Source of the DNA: an uncultured Lentisphaerota bacterium
Lineage (GTDB): Bacteria > Verrucomicrobiota > Kiritimatiellia > CAIQIC01
DNA length: 49,238 nt
NCBI GenBank assembly: GCA_903912445.1
Contig: CAIWHP010000235.1
Location: forward strand, 1 to 49,238
Direction: 5' to 3'
Position numbers and translations under genes: made by a program. The number at the start of each line of letters is the position of its first letter. Positions within the stretch are counted from its first letter, which is position 1. The notes below the pieces were generated by a model that ran no database searches, had not been told where the DNA came from, and saw only the letters and a list, made by a program, of their open reading frames with translations. Positions 41,677-49,238 of the stretch are shown here, in pieces.

Positions 41677-42804
41677 ATGAAAAGAATCCGTCACTTGCTG
41701 GTGAAGGAGCTGACGCAAATCCGACGGGACCCGCGGCTGCTGGGCATCCTGATGGTCGTGCCGGTGATCCAATTGATGGTGTTGGGGTTTGCGGCGAACG
41801 TGGATGTGCGCGAGATCACGCTCGGCGTGCGCGACAACGACCACTCGCCGGCCAGCCGCGAGTTCACCCGCGCCCTCGGCGCCAGCGGCTGGTTCCGCGT
41901 CACCGCGCTCACCGGGCCGGCCGGCGCCGACGGGGCGCAGCTGGTGGCGGGCCGGCTGGGCCTGGTGGCCGTCATCCCCGCGGGCTTCGGGCAGCAGCTG
42001 ACGCGCGGCGCGCCGGCCAGCGTGCAGGCGCTGGTCGATGGCGCGGACAGCAACTTTGCGGTGCAGGGCGTGGCCTACCTGCAGCGCGCCGCCCGCCTGT
42101 TCTCCGAGCGCCAGGTGCGGGTGGTGGCCGCCGCGGCCGGGCCGGGCGCCGCGCTGCCGCAGGTCGTCGCCGAGACGCGCGTCTGGTACAACCCGGACCT
42201 GCTCTCGCGCTGGTTCATGGTGCCCGCGCTGATGGGCGTGCTGCTGCTGGTGACGACCATGATCGTCTCCAGCATGGCGCTGGTGAAGGAGCGCGAGGAA
42301 GGCACGATGGAGCAGCTCCTCGTCACGCCGCTGCGCCCGCTGGAACTGATCGTGGGCAAGCTGCTGCCGTTTGTCTTCATCGGGTTTGTGGTGGTGACGC
42401 TGTCCCTGCCCGTGATGTGCTTTGTTTTCGGCGTGCCTTTGCGGGGCGGCGTGCCGCTGCTCTACCTCGGGTCCGGCATCTTCCTGCTGACGACGCTCGG
42501 GCTGGGCGTGTTCATTTCGACCCTGGTCCATACGCAGCAGCAAGCCATGCTCATCGCGGTGTTCTTTGTGATGCTGCCCTTCGTGCTGTTGAGCGGTTTC
42601 ATCTTTCCGGTGGAAAATATGCCGCCGTTCATCCAGGTCGTGGCCCATGGCATTCCGCTGAAATACTTCCTCACCATCGTCCGTGGCATCTTTCTCAAAG
42701 GGGTTGGCCTCGACGTGCTCTGGCGCGACGCGCTGATCCTGCTGCTCTGGGGCGTCGGCATCCTCGGCCTCGCCACGCTCAAGTTCCGCAAGCGCCTGGA
42801 TTGA
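41677..42804 (+). CDS. ABC-2-type exporter permease 2 (YbhR-like)
   Basis: This 375-residue protein has the same build as permease 1: KELTQIRRDPRLLGILMVVPVIQLMVLGFAA at the N-terminus, an extracytoplasmic domain (about residues 45-185) and five membrane segments. The ABC-2 loop is LVKEREEGTMEQLLVTPLRPLELIVGKLLPF, and GFIFPVENMPPFIQVVAHGIPLKYFL lies near the end. It completes the YbhGFSR-type transporter and is its last gene. Confidence 0.94.
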   Translation: MKRIRHLLVKELTQIRRDPRLLGILMVVPVIQLMVLGFAANVDVREITLGVRDNDHSPASREFTRALGASGWFRVTALTGPAGADGAQLVAGRLGLVAVIPAGFGQQLTRGAPASVQALVDGADSNFAVQGVAYLQRAARLFSERQVRVVAAAAGPGAALPQVVAETRVWYNPDLLSRWFMVPALMGVLLLVTTMIVSSMALVKEREEGTMEQLLVTPLRPLELIVGKLLPFVFIGFVVVTLSLPVMCFVFGVPLRGGVPLLYLGSGIFLLTTLGLGVFISTLVHTQQQAMLIAVFFVMLPFVLLSGFIFPVENMPPFIQVVAHGIPLKYFLTIVRGIFLKGVGLDVLWRDALILLLWGVGILGLATLKFRKRLD

Positions 42805-42892
42805 CGGCGGCCGCCCCGGGCAGGCGAAAAGAGATTTGACACCGCGCTGAACGGAACGCAACCTGCCCACGTTTTCAGGAAAGGAAGGCACC

Positions 42893-43744
42893 ATGAAGAC
42901 TCTGTTGAAGTTGATGCTCACGGGCTGGACGCTGACCGCGGTGGCCGTGGCGGCGGAGCCCAACGGCGGCGCGCTGCGGAATTTGGCGTGGGCGGCGACT
43001 ACGCTGGCAAAAGTGGAAACGGATTTGGGCGAGATCGTCCGCGAGCCGCAGGGGCCGGAGGCGGCCGCGCTGGCGGCGGCGGTCGCCGAGGCCCACACGC
43101 GACTTGCCGCCTTGAAGCAGGTCGTGGCCACGGCGGACGCGGAGTCGGAGAGCTTGGGCAAGGCGGCGGACTTCGCGAAGAATCTCGCCGGCCTGGCGCA
43201 GTGGACGATCGACCGCACCGGCGACCTCGCCGGCAAGCAGGCCACGCGGCGCAAAATATTCGAGGAGCGTACCGTGCTGGCCAAGACCGATTTCGGTAAG
43301 CAACTCGACGACGTACTGCTCGCGCTCGCCAGCTGTTCGGTGCGGCAGGCTGCGGCGCAACTCGCCGAGAAGCAGGTCGCCGTGGTCGAAGCCGAGGCGG
43401 TCTGGAATCTCCAAGCGCTGCGCTTCGACCAGCTCGTGGACGAGGCCGATAACGAGGCCGGCTGGCTGGAGCGCAAAGCGGAGTTGCAGGACGCCGTCCG
43501 CGAGTCCGGCAAGCAGATCAAGCTGGCCGGCCTGGAGTCGGCGCGCGACAAGGTGCGCACCGCCCGGCTGGCGCAGCAGCAGCTGGCGCTCGAAAAACAG
43601 CAGCTCGTCAACCGGACGGCCCAGCTCAACCTGCAGGCACAGGCGCTCGACGAAAAAGGCGGCCAGTTGAACGAAGCCACCGACCGCGCGCGCGAGGCCT
43701 TCGACGAGGCCCAGGGAAAAGTGCAGGAAGCGCTGGACGAATAA
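42893..43744 (+). CDS. Secreted coiled-coil protein of unknown function
   Basis: This 283-residue protein has a signal peptide (MKTLLKLMLTGWTLTAVAVA, cleavage near AVAA-EPN), then almost only helix-forming Ala/Glu/Gln/Lys-rich sequence. Heptad-like stretches lie at residues 60-110 and 150-280. It has one or two cysteines (SC-S at about 143) and no enzyme motif. I do not recognise a family. A TTGACA at 42836-42841 could be a -35, but no good -10 follows. GGAAGG precedes the ATG. The SGNH hydrolase starts 24 bp downstream, so the two probably form a unit. Confidence 0.75.
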   Translation: MKTLLKLMLTGWTLTAVAVAAEPNGGALRNLAWAATTLAKVETDLGEIVREPQGPEAAALAAAVAEAHTRLAALKQVVATADAESESLGKAADFAKNLAGLAQWTIDRTGDLAGKQATRRKIFEERTVLAKTDFGKQLDDVLLALASCSVRQAAAQLAEKQVAVVEAEAVWNLQALRFDQLVDEADNEAGWLERKAELQDAVRESGKQIKLAGLESARDKVRTARLAQQQLALEKQQLVNRTAQLNLQAQALDEKGGQLNEATDRAREAFDEAQGKVQEALDE

Positions 43745-43768
43745 CCAACCGCAACCCGGGGGAGTCGC

Positions 43769-44653
43769 ATGACAAACAAAACCATCCGTTACGCCGTGAG
43801 TGTGGCCGTACTCGCGCTGTGCGTGCCCCTGTTGCGGGCCGACATGATGAAGGACTCGCCCGTGAAGTTTCCCGACAAGGGCGCGCTGCCTTCGAAGAAT
43901 CCGCCGGATGTGAAGACGCAGCGCGAAACGCCGGAGAAAGACTATTCGATCTTCGGCACGCCGGAGCGGTCGCTCGCGCAGATCGCCAAGATTCGCGGCG
44001 AGATGGTCAAGGGCACGTTCACGCCGCCGCCGCCGGACTGGCAGTGGCTGCCGCGCACACGCAAGGCGCTGACCGGGGGCGGCGACCTGCACATCCTGGC
44101 GTTTGGCGACAGCATCGTCGCCGATACCATGCGCTCGGCGTGGGTCGCGAAGCTGGCCGAGGCCTATCCGCAGGCGAAGATTCGCGGCACGGTCTACGTG
44201 CGCGGCGGTGGCGGTTGCCAACATTATAAAGATGAAGGCCGCATCCAGAAGAACATCGTCCCGCGCCAGCCGGACCTCGTGTTCATCGGCGGCATCAGCC
44301 AGCGCGACGTGGACGCCATCCGCGACTGCATCCGCCAGCTGCGCGCCGGGCTGCCGAACGTGGAAATCCTGCTCGCCAGCGGCGCGTTCGGCAGCAACGC
44401 CGATCCGCGCATCGCTGCGGAACTGGCGAAGGCCCACCACTCCGGCAGCGCACCCTACGGTGCGGCGCTCAAGCAGCTTGCCGCCGCGGAACACTGCGCC
44501 TACCTCGACATGACCACGCCGTGGGCCGAGTACCTGAACTCGACCCAAGTCCACCCGCACAGCTTCTACCGCGACCGCGTCCACGCGAACGAGTGCGGCG
44601 AGCAGATCCTGGCGCAGATCCTGATGGCGTTCTTCAAGCTGTCCGCGCCGTGA
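43769..44653 (+). CDS. Secreted SGNH/GDSL hydrolase
   Basis: This 294-residue protein has a signal peptide (residues 1-24, ending LLRA-DMM), a Pro-rich linker and an SGNH hydrolase domain. Block I is AFGDSIVAD with Ser115, block II includes RGGGGCQHY, block III is FIGGISQRDVD (the usual Asn replaced, GGISQ), and block V is DRVHANE with Asp269 and His272. The catalytic Ser-Asp-His set is intact. Such enzymes deacylate polysaccharides or lipids outside the cytoplasm. GGGGGAGTC precedes the ATG. The substrate is unknown. Confidence 0.82.
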   Translation: MTNKTIRYAVSVAVLALCVPLLRADMMKDSPVKFPDKGALPSKNPPDVKTQRETPEKDYSIFGTPERSLAQIAKIRGEMVKGTFTPPPPDWQWLPRTRKALTGGGDLHILAFGDSIVADTMRSAWVAKLAEAYPQAKIRGTVYVRGGGGCQHYKDEGRIQKNIVPRQPDLVFIGGISQRDVDAIRDCIRQLRAGLPNVEILLASGAFGSNADPRIAAELAKAHHSGSAPYGAALKQLAAAEHCAYLDMTTPWAEYLNSTQVHPHSFYRDRVHANECGEQILAQILMAFFKLSAP

Positions 44654-44755
44654 CGCTGCCGGCCATAACTGGCCGCACACCTCAGCCGCGCCCGGCAACA
44701 CAGCCCTCCTTGAGCGACCCTGGCGGCGGCGCGCAGCCTCGGCCCGCAGCGCGCG

Positions 44756-44780
44756 GGATACCTCGGTATCCGAGGTATCC
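44756..44780. promoter_or_regulatory. Candidate PadR operator 1
   Basis: This is a perfect palindrome with 11-bp arms, GGATACCTCGG and CCGAGGTATCC, around TAT. It lies about 170 bp upstream of the PadR start. An identical copy lies downstream of the gene. Confidence 0.6.
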
Positions 44781-44928
44781 TGTTCGCTGCGATGCTGGCA
44801 GCCGCCAGGTGCAGCGCAGGCGGGATGTCGGCAATACTGGATCCATGTGCGCCTGCAGGAAACGTTTCAGTTCTCCCTGCGGGTGTGCCACCTGCTTGGC
44901 TTGTCAGTACCACGAGGCCTGTGCGATC

Positions 44929-44948
44929 ATACCTCGGTATTGGAGTAT
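44929..44948. promoter_or_regulatory. Candidate PadR operator 2 over the ribosome binding site
   Basis: ATACCTCGGTATTGGAGTAT keeps the first 12 bases of the palindrome core, while the right arm is changed to contain GGAG, the ribosome binding site, just before the ATG at 44950. Confidence 0.55.
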
Positions 44949-44949
44949 C

Positions 44950-45291
44950 ATGAACTGGACCACGTTGCAGTTGCGGAAGGGGCTGACGACCCTGATCGTG
45001 CTCGACGCCCTGGAAGAAGGCGTGTGGTATGCCTACGGCCCGCGTCGCGCGGTGCATGACCGGACAAAGGGTCAGTTCTCCTTTAGCGAAGGCGCGCTGT
45101 ATCCGCTGCTCCATGCGCTGCGGGCCAGAGGCATGGTGACCGTGCAGCGGCGGAAGGCGCGCGGCCGTGAACGGCTGTATTACGCGCTGACGGCCAAGGG
45201 ACACAAGGCACTCGACGAGTTGCGTCGCGAATGGGCGACCCTGCGCGATGCGCTGGCACAAGTGCTGTGCCCGGCTCCGATCAAGCCTTAG
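44950..45291 (+). CDS. PadR-family transcriptional regulator
   Basis: This 113-residue winged-helix protein has LRKGLTTLIVLDALEEGVWYAYG, then FSEGALYPLLHALRARGMVTVQRRKARGRERLYYALTAKGHKALDEL, the PadR recognition helix and wing pattern with the conserved 'G..YP.L..Le..G.v......GR.R.yY.lT..G'. PadR repressors typically control a transporter or an adjacent gene and often themselves. Three copies of one palindrome surround the gene, including one on its own ribosome binding site, which fits autoregulation and control of the following aminopeptidase gene. It lacks the C-terminal extension of the larger PadR subfamily. Confidence 0.9.
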   Translation: MNWTTLQLRKGLTTLIVLDALEEGVWYAYGPRRAVHDRTKGQFSFSEGALYPLLHALRARGMVTVQRRKARGRERLYYALTAKGHKALDELRREWATLRDALAQVLCPAPIKP

Positions 45292-45322
45292 CCCAACCGA
45301 TCCGCCGACGAGCGGAAAACAC

Positions 45323-45347
45323 GGATACCTCGGTATCCGAGGTATCC
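45323..45347. promoter_or_regulatory. Candidate PadR operator 3
   Basis: It is identical to the 25-bp palindrome at 44756 (arms GGATACCTCGG/CCGAGGTATCC, centre TAT). It lies 32 bp after the PadR stop and about 130 bp before the aminopeptidase start. Confidence 0.6.
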
Positions 45348-45478
45348 ACGGGGGCCGCGGTGGTGTGCCCTGTTGCGGGCTGCGTGGGCCGCCGGGTTGG
45401 TGAAAGCCGGCCGCTGTGCGCGCACCCGGCGGGGTGGGTTTGGCGTGACTTGCGGTTCGGTTCATTTATATTGCCGCT

Positions 45479-46765
45479 ATGAGACACGCATCCATTCCGT
45501 CCAAGCTGTTTGTTGAAAACCGCGCGCGGCTGGCGCAGCTGTTGCAGCCGAAGTCGCTGGCGGTCATCAACGCCAACGACATCCTGCCGACCAACGCCGA
45601 CGGCTCGCTGCGGATGCAGCCGAACAGCGATCTGTTCTATCTCACCGGCATCGAGCAGGAGGAGAGTATCCTGCTGCTGGCGCCGGGCGCGTTCAACGAG
45701 AAGCTGCGCGAGATTCTTTTCCTGCGCGAGCCCAGCGAGCACCTCAAGGTCTGGGAAGGCCACAAGCTCACCAAGGAACAGGCGCAGAAAATCAGCGGCA
45801 TCCAGCAGGTCAAGTGGCTCTCTGAATTTCACGGCGTATTGCGCCTGCTCATGTGCGAAATGGAGCATGTCTACCTCAACCGCAACGAGCACAGCCGCGC
45901 GTCGGCGGAAACGGAGACGCGCGACGACCGCTTCGTGCGCGACTGCCAGACGCGCTATCCGCTGCACCACTACCAGCGGCTCGCGCCGCTGCTGCACCAG
46001 CTGCGCGTCGTGAAATCCGCCGCGGAGCAGGAGCTGATCAAGGAGGCGTGCGCGATCACGCGTGCCGGTTTCCGCCGCGTGCTGCGCATCGTGAAGCCCG
46101 GCATCAACGAGGCCGAGATCGAGGCCGAGTTCGCGCGCGAGTTCATCCGCCGCCGCGGCGCGTTCGCCTATACGCCGATCATCGCGAGCGGCGCCAACTC
46201 CTGTATCTTGCACTACAACCAGAACGACCAGCCCTGCCGCAAGGGCGGGGTGCTGCTGCTCGACGTCGCCGCCAGCTACGCCAACTACAACGCCGACCTC
46301 ACGCGCACGATCCCCGTCAGCGGCCGTTTCACGCGCCGCCAGCGGCGGGTCTACAACGCCGTGCTCCGCGTGGTGCGCGCGCAGACCAAGGCCGCGGTCC
46401 CCGGCAAGCTGCATCGCGACTGGCAGAAGGAAGCCGAGGCGCTGATGACCGGGGAACTGCTCGCGCTCGGCGTGCTCAAGCCGCGCGATGTGAAGCAGCA
46501 GGATCCCGACAAGCCCGCCTGCCGGAAATATTTCAACCACGGCCTCGGCCATTCGCTCGGCCTCGACGTCCACGACGTCGCCCCGGCCGTGCAGACTTTC
46601 GCGCCCGGCTGGGTCCTGACCGTCGAGCCCGGCATCTACCTCCCCGACGAAGGCTTCGGCATCCGCCTCGAAAACGACATCCTTGTGACGAGCGGCGCCA
46701 CGATCGACCTCATGGCCGATATTCCGATCGAGGCCGATGAGATCGAAGAGCTGATGAGCCGGTGA
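45479..46765 (+). CDS. pepP: Xaa-Pro aminopeptidase (M24 family)
   Basis: This 428-residue metalloaminopeptidase releases N-terminal residues preceding proline. The N-terminal aminopeptidase P domain contains NSDLFYLTGIEQEESILLLAPG. The catalytic pita-bread domain has the two aspartates in LLDVAASYANYNADLTRTIPV, the histidine in GLGHSLGLDVHD, and the glutamates in TVEPGIYLP and IRLENDILVT, all five metal ligands. There is no signal peptide. The start lacks a Shine-Dalgarno, and TATATT (45467-45472) lies only 7 nt upstream, so transcription may begin at or near the ATG. It is convergent with the minus-strand oxidoreductase. Confidence 0.94.
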   Translation: MRHASIPSKLFVENRARLAQLLQPKSLAVINANDILPTNADGSLRMQPNSDLFYLTGIEQEESILLLAPGAFNEKLREILFLREPSEHLKVWEGHKLTKEQAQKISGIQQVKWLSEFHGVLRLLMCEMEHVYLNRNEHSRASAETETRDDRFVRDCQTRYPLHHYQRLAPLLHQLRVVKSAAEQELIKEACAITRAGFRRVLRIVKPGINEAEIEAEFAREFIRRRGAFAYTPIIASGANSCILHYNQNDQPCRKGGVLLLDVAASYANYNADLTRTIPVSGRFTRRQRRVYNAVLRVVRAQTKAAVPGKLHRDWQKEAEALMTGELLALGVLKPRDVKQQDPDKPACRKYFNHGLGHSLGLDVHDVAPAVQTFAPGWVLTVEPGIYLPDEGFGIRLENDILVTSGATIDLMADIPIEADEIEELMSR

Positions 46766-46886
46766 AAACATAACCGCGTCACCAGAGCTTGGTCTGCGCT
46801 GCCGGCACTGCCGCACGCGCCGCTCCGACGACGATGGCGCAGGGCAGAGCGCTGGGGCCCATCAACTTTATTCTTGGTTCGACGAT

Positions 46887-48257
46887 CTAGACCTGGTCGG
46901 GAATCTCGTAGCCCTTCCGGTAGCTGCACTTGATCTGCTGGGTGGCTGCGGGATTATCGAAGGAGTTGGTCGCGGCGTCGTAGTTGAGGCCGATATTGCC
47001 GAGACGGAAGGCGATGTTGCCCATGTGCGCGGAGACGTTGCTGGCGTGCGCGATGGAGATGTCCGCATGCGGCATCTTCCGGCTCTTCACGCTGGCGGTG
47101 AAGTCCTGGTAGTGGTCGAAGTCGCCCGCCTGGCCCATCACCTTTTCGACGATCTCGCTGTTTTCCTTCTCGACGACGAATCCGCCGCCGTGCCGGCCGA
47201 GGATCATGAACAGGTCCTGACCGTAGATCTCGATGCGCGTGGAGTTCTGCATCCAGGCGGAGACGATGCTCTTGCGGCGGATGGCGTCGGAGCTCTTCAC
47301 CATGTACTTCGGATACTGGCTCATGTCGAACGTCATGGCGAAGGAGCCGAAATCCCACGAGACGTTGAGCACGTCGGCCACCTCGGCATCGTCGCCCTTG
47401 TGGATGTAGCGGTTGCCGAGGGCGCGCACGCTCTTCGGCAGGCCCGGGTCGCCCATCAGCATCAGCGCGAGGTCAATCTGGTGGATGCCGTCATCGGTCA
47501 TGTCGCCGCCGCAGTACTCCCAGAAATAATGCCAGCCGCCGCGGGTGAGGCGCTGGTGATAGGGCCGCAAGGGCGCGCGCCCCAGCCAGCGATCCCAGTC
47601 GAAGCCGTCCGGCTGCTTGCCGGGGTCGCCGAGCTTGAACGGGCCGCCGTCCTTCAGGTTGAAGACCTTGACGAGGCCGATCTTGCCGAGCTTGCCGCTG
47701 CGGATGATTTCGCGCGCTTGCAGATTGTAGGGCTTCGAGCGGTTCTGGGTGCCGACCTGTACGATACGGTTGTACTTTTTCGCCGCCGCCAGCATCTGCC
47801 CGCTCTCCCAGATGCAATGCGAGTGGGGCTTCTCGACATAGACGTCCTTGCCGGCCTGGCAGGCCATGATCGTCAGCGGCGCGTGCCAGTTGTCCGGCGT
47901 GGCGATGACGACGGCATCGATATCCTTCGCGGCCATCACCTTGAAGTGGTCCTTCTCCAGCCGCGGCGGGGTCGGCTGGCTCTCCTTGATGAACGCTTTC
48001 ATCTTGTTGAGCTTTTCGTCGCTCAAGTCGCAGAGACAGACGCAGTTCGCGCCCGCTTCCTCGATCATCGTGCGCAGTACGTAGGAGCCGCGCCCGCCGC
48101 AGCCGATGAGCGCGACGTTCACCTTCTCGTTCGCGCCCTTGACGTTTTCGGCCTGCAGCGCCGTCAGCGCGCCGAAGCCCAGCGCCGCCCCGGCCGATTG
48201 CCGGAGAAACGAGCGGCGCGAGATCACCGAACTTCCCAGACCAGTTTCCATGTTCAT
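46887..48257 (-). CDS. Tat-exported Gfo/Idh/MocA oxidoreductase
   Basis: This 456-residue protein starts with a twin-arginine leader (SRRSFLRQSAGAALGFGALTAL) and continues with the Rossmann motif IGCGGRGSYV, ATPDNWHAPL and the VYVEKPHSH motif with the catalytic lysine. The C-terminal domain contains the WHYFWEYCGGDMTDDGIHQIDLALML segment typical of this subfamily, including the conserved histidine. It differs clearly from the two family members at 2.3-5.2 kb. The start ATG 48257 has AGGACAC upstream; 48251 is an in-frame alternative. It follows the glycosidase gene by 8 bp on the same strand, pointing to joint processing of an amino-sugar or glycan. Confidence 0.92.
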   Translation of the reverse strand: MNMETGLGSSVISRRSFLRQSAGAALGFGALTALQAENVKGANEKVNVALIGCGGRGSYVLRTMIEEAGANCVCLCDLSDEKLNKMKAFIKESQPTPPRLEKDHFKVMAAKDIDAVVIATPDNWHAPLTIMACQAGKDVYVEKPHSHCIWESGQMLAAAKKYNRIVQVGTQNRSKPYNLQAREIIRSGKLGKIGLVKVFNLKDGGPFKLGDPGKQPDGFDWDRWLGRAPLRPYHQRLTRGGWHYFWEYCGGDMTDDGIHQIDLALMLMGDPGLPKSVRALGNRYIHKGDDAEVADVLNVSWDFGSFAMTFDMSQYPKYMVKSSDAIRRKSIVSAWMQNSTRIEIYGQDLFMILGRHGGGFVVEKENSEIVEKVMGQAGDFDHYQDFTASVKSRKMPHADISIAHASNVSAHMGNIAFRLGNIGLNYDAATNSFDNPAATQQIKCSYRKGYEIPDQV

Positions 48258-48265
48258 GTGTCCTT

Positions 48266-49238
48266 TCAGTCTGTTTCCAGCGGTTGTTCAAAGGGGTTCC
48301 AGCCCGCACGCTCGAAGCGGCCCCCGGCCGGGACGAGCTTGCGCAGCAGGGTGGCCGTCGCGGCGCGCGAGAGGGAGCCCTCCATCTGCCGCAGGCCGAG
48401 CGCGGCCTGGTCCTGCGACCACGCGCAGGCGGCCACATAGGGCAGCACCGGGATGCTCTGCACGAGGTGGTGCCATGTGGTCATCAGCAGCCCGCTCTGG
48501 TTGGCGGCGGCGGCCTTGGCCAGCGTGCGGATATTGCCCAGCGAGTTCCACGGACATGCCAATGTCTCAAACCCTTTGCTGCGGAAGAGAGCGAGAGTCG
48601 GCACCTCGCCCTTGGTGACGCCGTAGTGCCAGTCGGCCATGACGATCTTCGTCGAGATCCGGTCGATGGCGAGGTGCGTCGGCAGGTCGGGCGTGCCGTT
48701 CGCCTCGAACCCCGCGGGCCACTTGCCCCGCTCCAGCAGGGGATCGCCCCACATGATGGCGCGCCGGCCGCGCTGCTCCAAATATTCAGCCATCGCATTG
48801 ACATGGTCGGCGAAGAGTTTGACGCGGTCGCCTTGTCGGCACCGGTCGCAGGTGGCGTGCGAATAGGCCTCGTCGCAGCCGATGTGGAAGTACTGTCCCG
48901 GCCCGGCGAACTCGATCAGCTCGTCGCATACCTTCCGCAGCAGGGCCTGCGTGTGCGGATGGGTCAGGCACCACGTCCAGCCGTCCGGCTCGAACAGCGG
49001 CGCGAGCTTCGGATTCTGGTCGAGTACCACATGGCGGCCGTACTTGATGCGGCAGGCGGCGGCGTGGCCCCAGCAGTTGAACATCGGGATGATTTCCAGC
49101 CCCATGCCCCGGGCAACAGCGATGAGCTTGTGCGCGTCGGCCTTGCTCCACGCGTCCGGCCACGCGAGTTCCTTCAGCGCATCGAGCCGCAGCATGCCCC
49201 AGAACTCGAGCACGACGTGGCTGAACTTGAGGAACGCC
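48266..49238 (-). CDS. GH20-type glycoside hydrolase, N-terminus outside window
   Basis: The frame stays open to the window end (…AFLKFSHVVLEFWGML), so the gene is partial; at least 324 residues are present and only the C-terminal part is seen. The TIM-barrel segments IIPMFNCWGHAAACR and HPHTQALLRKVCDELIEFAGPGQYFHIGCDEAYSH, with the adjacent Asp-Glu pair, match family GH20 beta-N-acetylhexosaminidases, where the Asp assists the substrate acetamido group and the Glu is the acid. One Gly of the usual HxGGDE is Cys. A later W-containing strand (LLMTTWHHLVQ) fits the substrate pocket. It is followed 8 bp later by the oxidoreductase gene. The family assignment is likely; the substrate is inferred. 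Confidence 0.75.
   Translation of the reverse strand, partial: AFLKFSHVVLEFWGMLRLDALKELAWPDAWSKADAHKLIAVARGMGLEIIPMFNCWGHAAACRIKYGRHVVLDQNPKLAPLFEPDGWTWCLTHPHTQALLRKVCDELIEFAGPGQYFHIGCDEAYSHATCDRCRQGDRVKLFADHVNAMAEYLEQRGRRAIMWGDPLLERGKWPAGFEANGTPDLPTHLAIDRISTKIVMADWHYGVTKGEVPTLALFRSKGFETLACPWNSLGNIRTLAKAAAANQSGLLMTTWHHLVQSIPVLPYVAACAWSQDQAALGLRQMEGSLSRAATATLLRKLVPAGGRFERAGWNPFEQPLETD

Larger units (their letters stand above)
44654..44949. other. Region upstream of the PadR gene
   Basis: No gene is supported in these 296 bp. The stretch contains the perfect palindrome at 44756-44780 and a related half-conserved copy at 44929-44948 abutting the PadR start codon. Confidence 0.6.

Noticed and set aside
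42836-42841. TTGACA upstream of the secreted coiled-coil gene as a promoter
   Set aside because: No acceptable -10 lies 16-18 bp downstream, so I did not list it as a promoter.
41620-43785. 721-codon minus-strand frame opposite permease 2 and the coiled-coil gene
   Set aside because: It spans two real plus-strand genes and reads as Ser/Arg/Ala-rich low-complexity sequence without start context.

Overview
The window is mostly GC-rich, densely coded bacterial DNA with no phage, plasmid or CRISPR signature. Several traits point to the PVC superphylum, most likely Verrucomicrobiota/Kiritimatiellota: Tat-exported and lipoprotein Gfo/Idh/MocA oxidoreductases, a ThuA-domain protein, a stand-alone block of pseudopilins, and many short palindromic repeats between genes. 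This placement is inferred from gene content; there is no rRNA in the window.

Layout. 0.2-1.3 kb, minus strand: an FmdB-type zinc ribbon protein and thiol peroxidase. 1.4-6.6 kb: a carbohydrate-related block (ThuA protein, two Gfo/Idh/MocA oxidoreductases, a secreted alpha/beta esterase). 6.7-9.3 kb: a tightly coupled three-gene ABC transporter unit. 9.7-11.7 kb: an ABC-F ATPase, followed by tRNA-Lys(UUU). 12.8-19.9 kb: the cell-shape and elongation operon mreB-mreC-mreD-PBP2-rodA-RNase E/G, with start/stop overlaps from mreC to rodA. 20-25.2 kb: a large protein of unknown function translationally coupled to a phosphomannomutase, a DUF4010/MgtC membrane protein and a small membrane protein. 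An RlmI-like methyltransferase lies on the minus strand at 25.4-26.6 kb. 27-32.9 kb: seven consecutive prepilin-like genes (three GspG-like, then GspH-, I-, J- and K-like), visibly less GC-rich than the rest and without any secretion ATPase, platform or secretin nearby.

33-42.8 kb: a TetR-controlled efflux operon of the YbhGFSR type: TetR, lipoprotein HlyD, ABC ATPase, TolC-like outer-membrane protein, flavodoxin-ferredoxin protein, second ABC ATPase and two ABC-2 permeases. This is the most unusual part. Five of its gene junctions or gene 5' ends carry a CACAGAGG-type repeat. One junction holds a GxxExxY (PD-(D/E)XK nuclease-fold) gene bounded by 20-bp inverted repeats. Another holds a RAYT (REP-associated tyrosine transposase) gene flanked by four GTAG-headed REP hairpins. 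Nested copies of these repeats lie inside the 5' coding part of the TolC gene, where one copy encodes the hydrophobic core of the apparent signal peptide. A different hairpin is inserted in frame in the 5' end of the HlyD gene. I propose that the GxxExxY gene with its inverted repeats and the short gene-less copies form a REP/RAYT-like or MITE-like system.

42.9-49.2 kb: a secreted coiled-coil protein and an SGNH hydrolase, a PadR regulator surrounded by three copies of one palindrome, an M24 aminopeptidase, and on the minus strand a GH20-type glycosidase (cut by the window end) followed by a Tat-exported Gfo/Idh/MocA oxidoreductase. A further palindrome family, TTTTCCAA-n-TTGGAAAA, is found at five separate loci.
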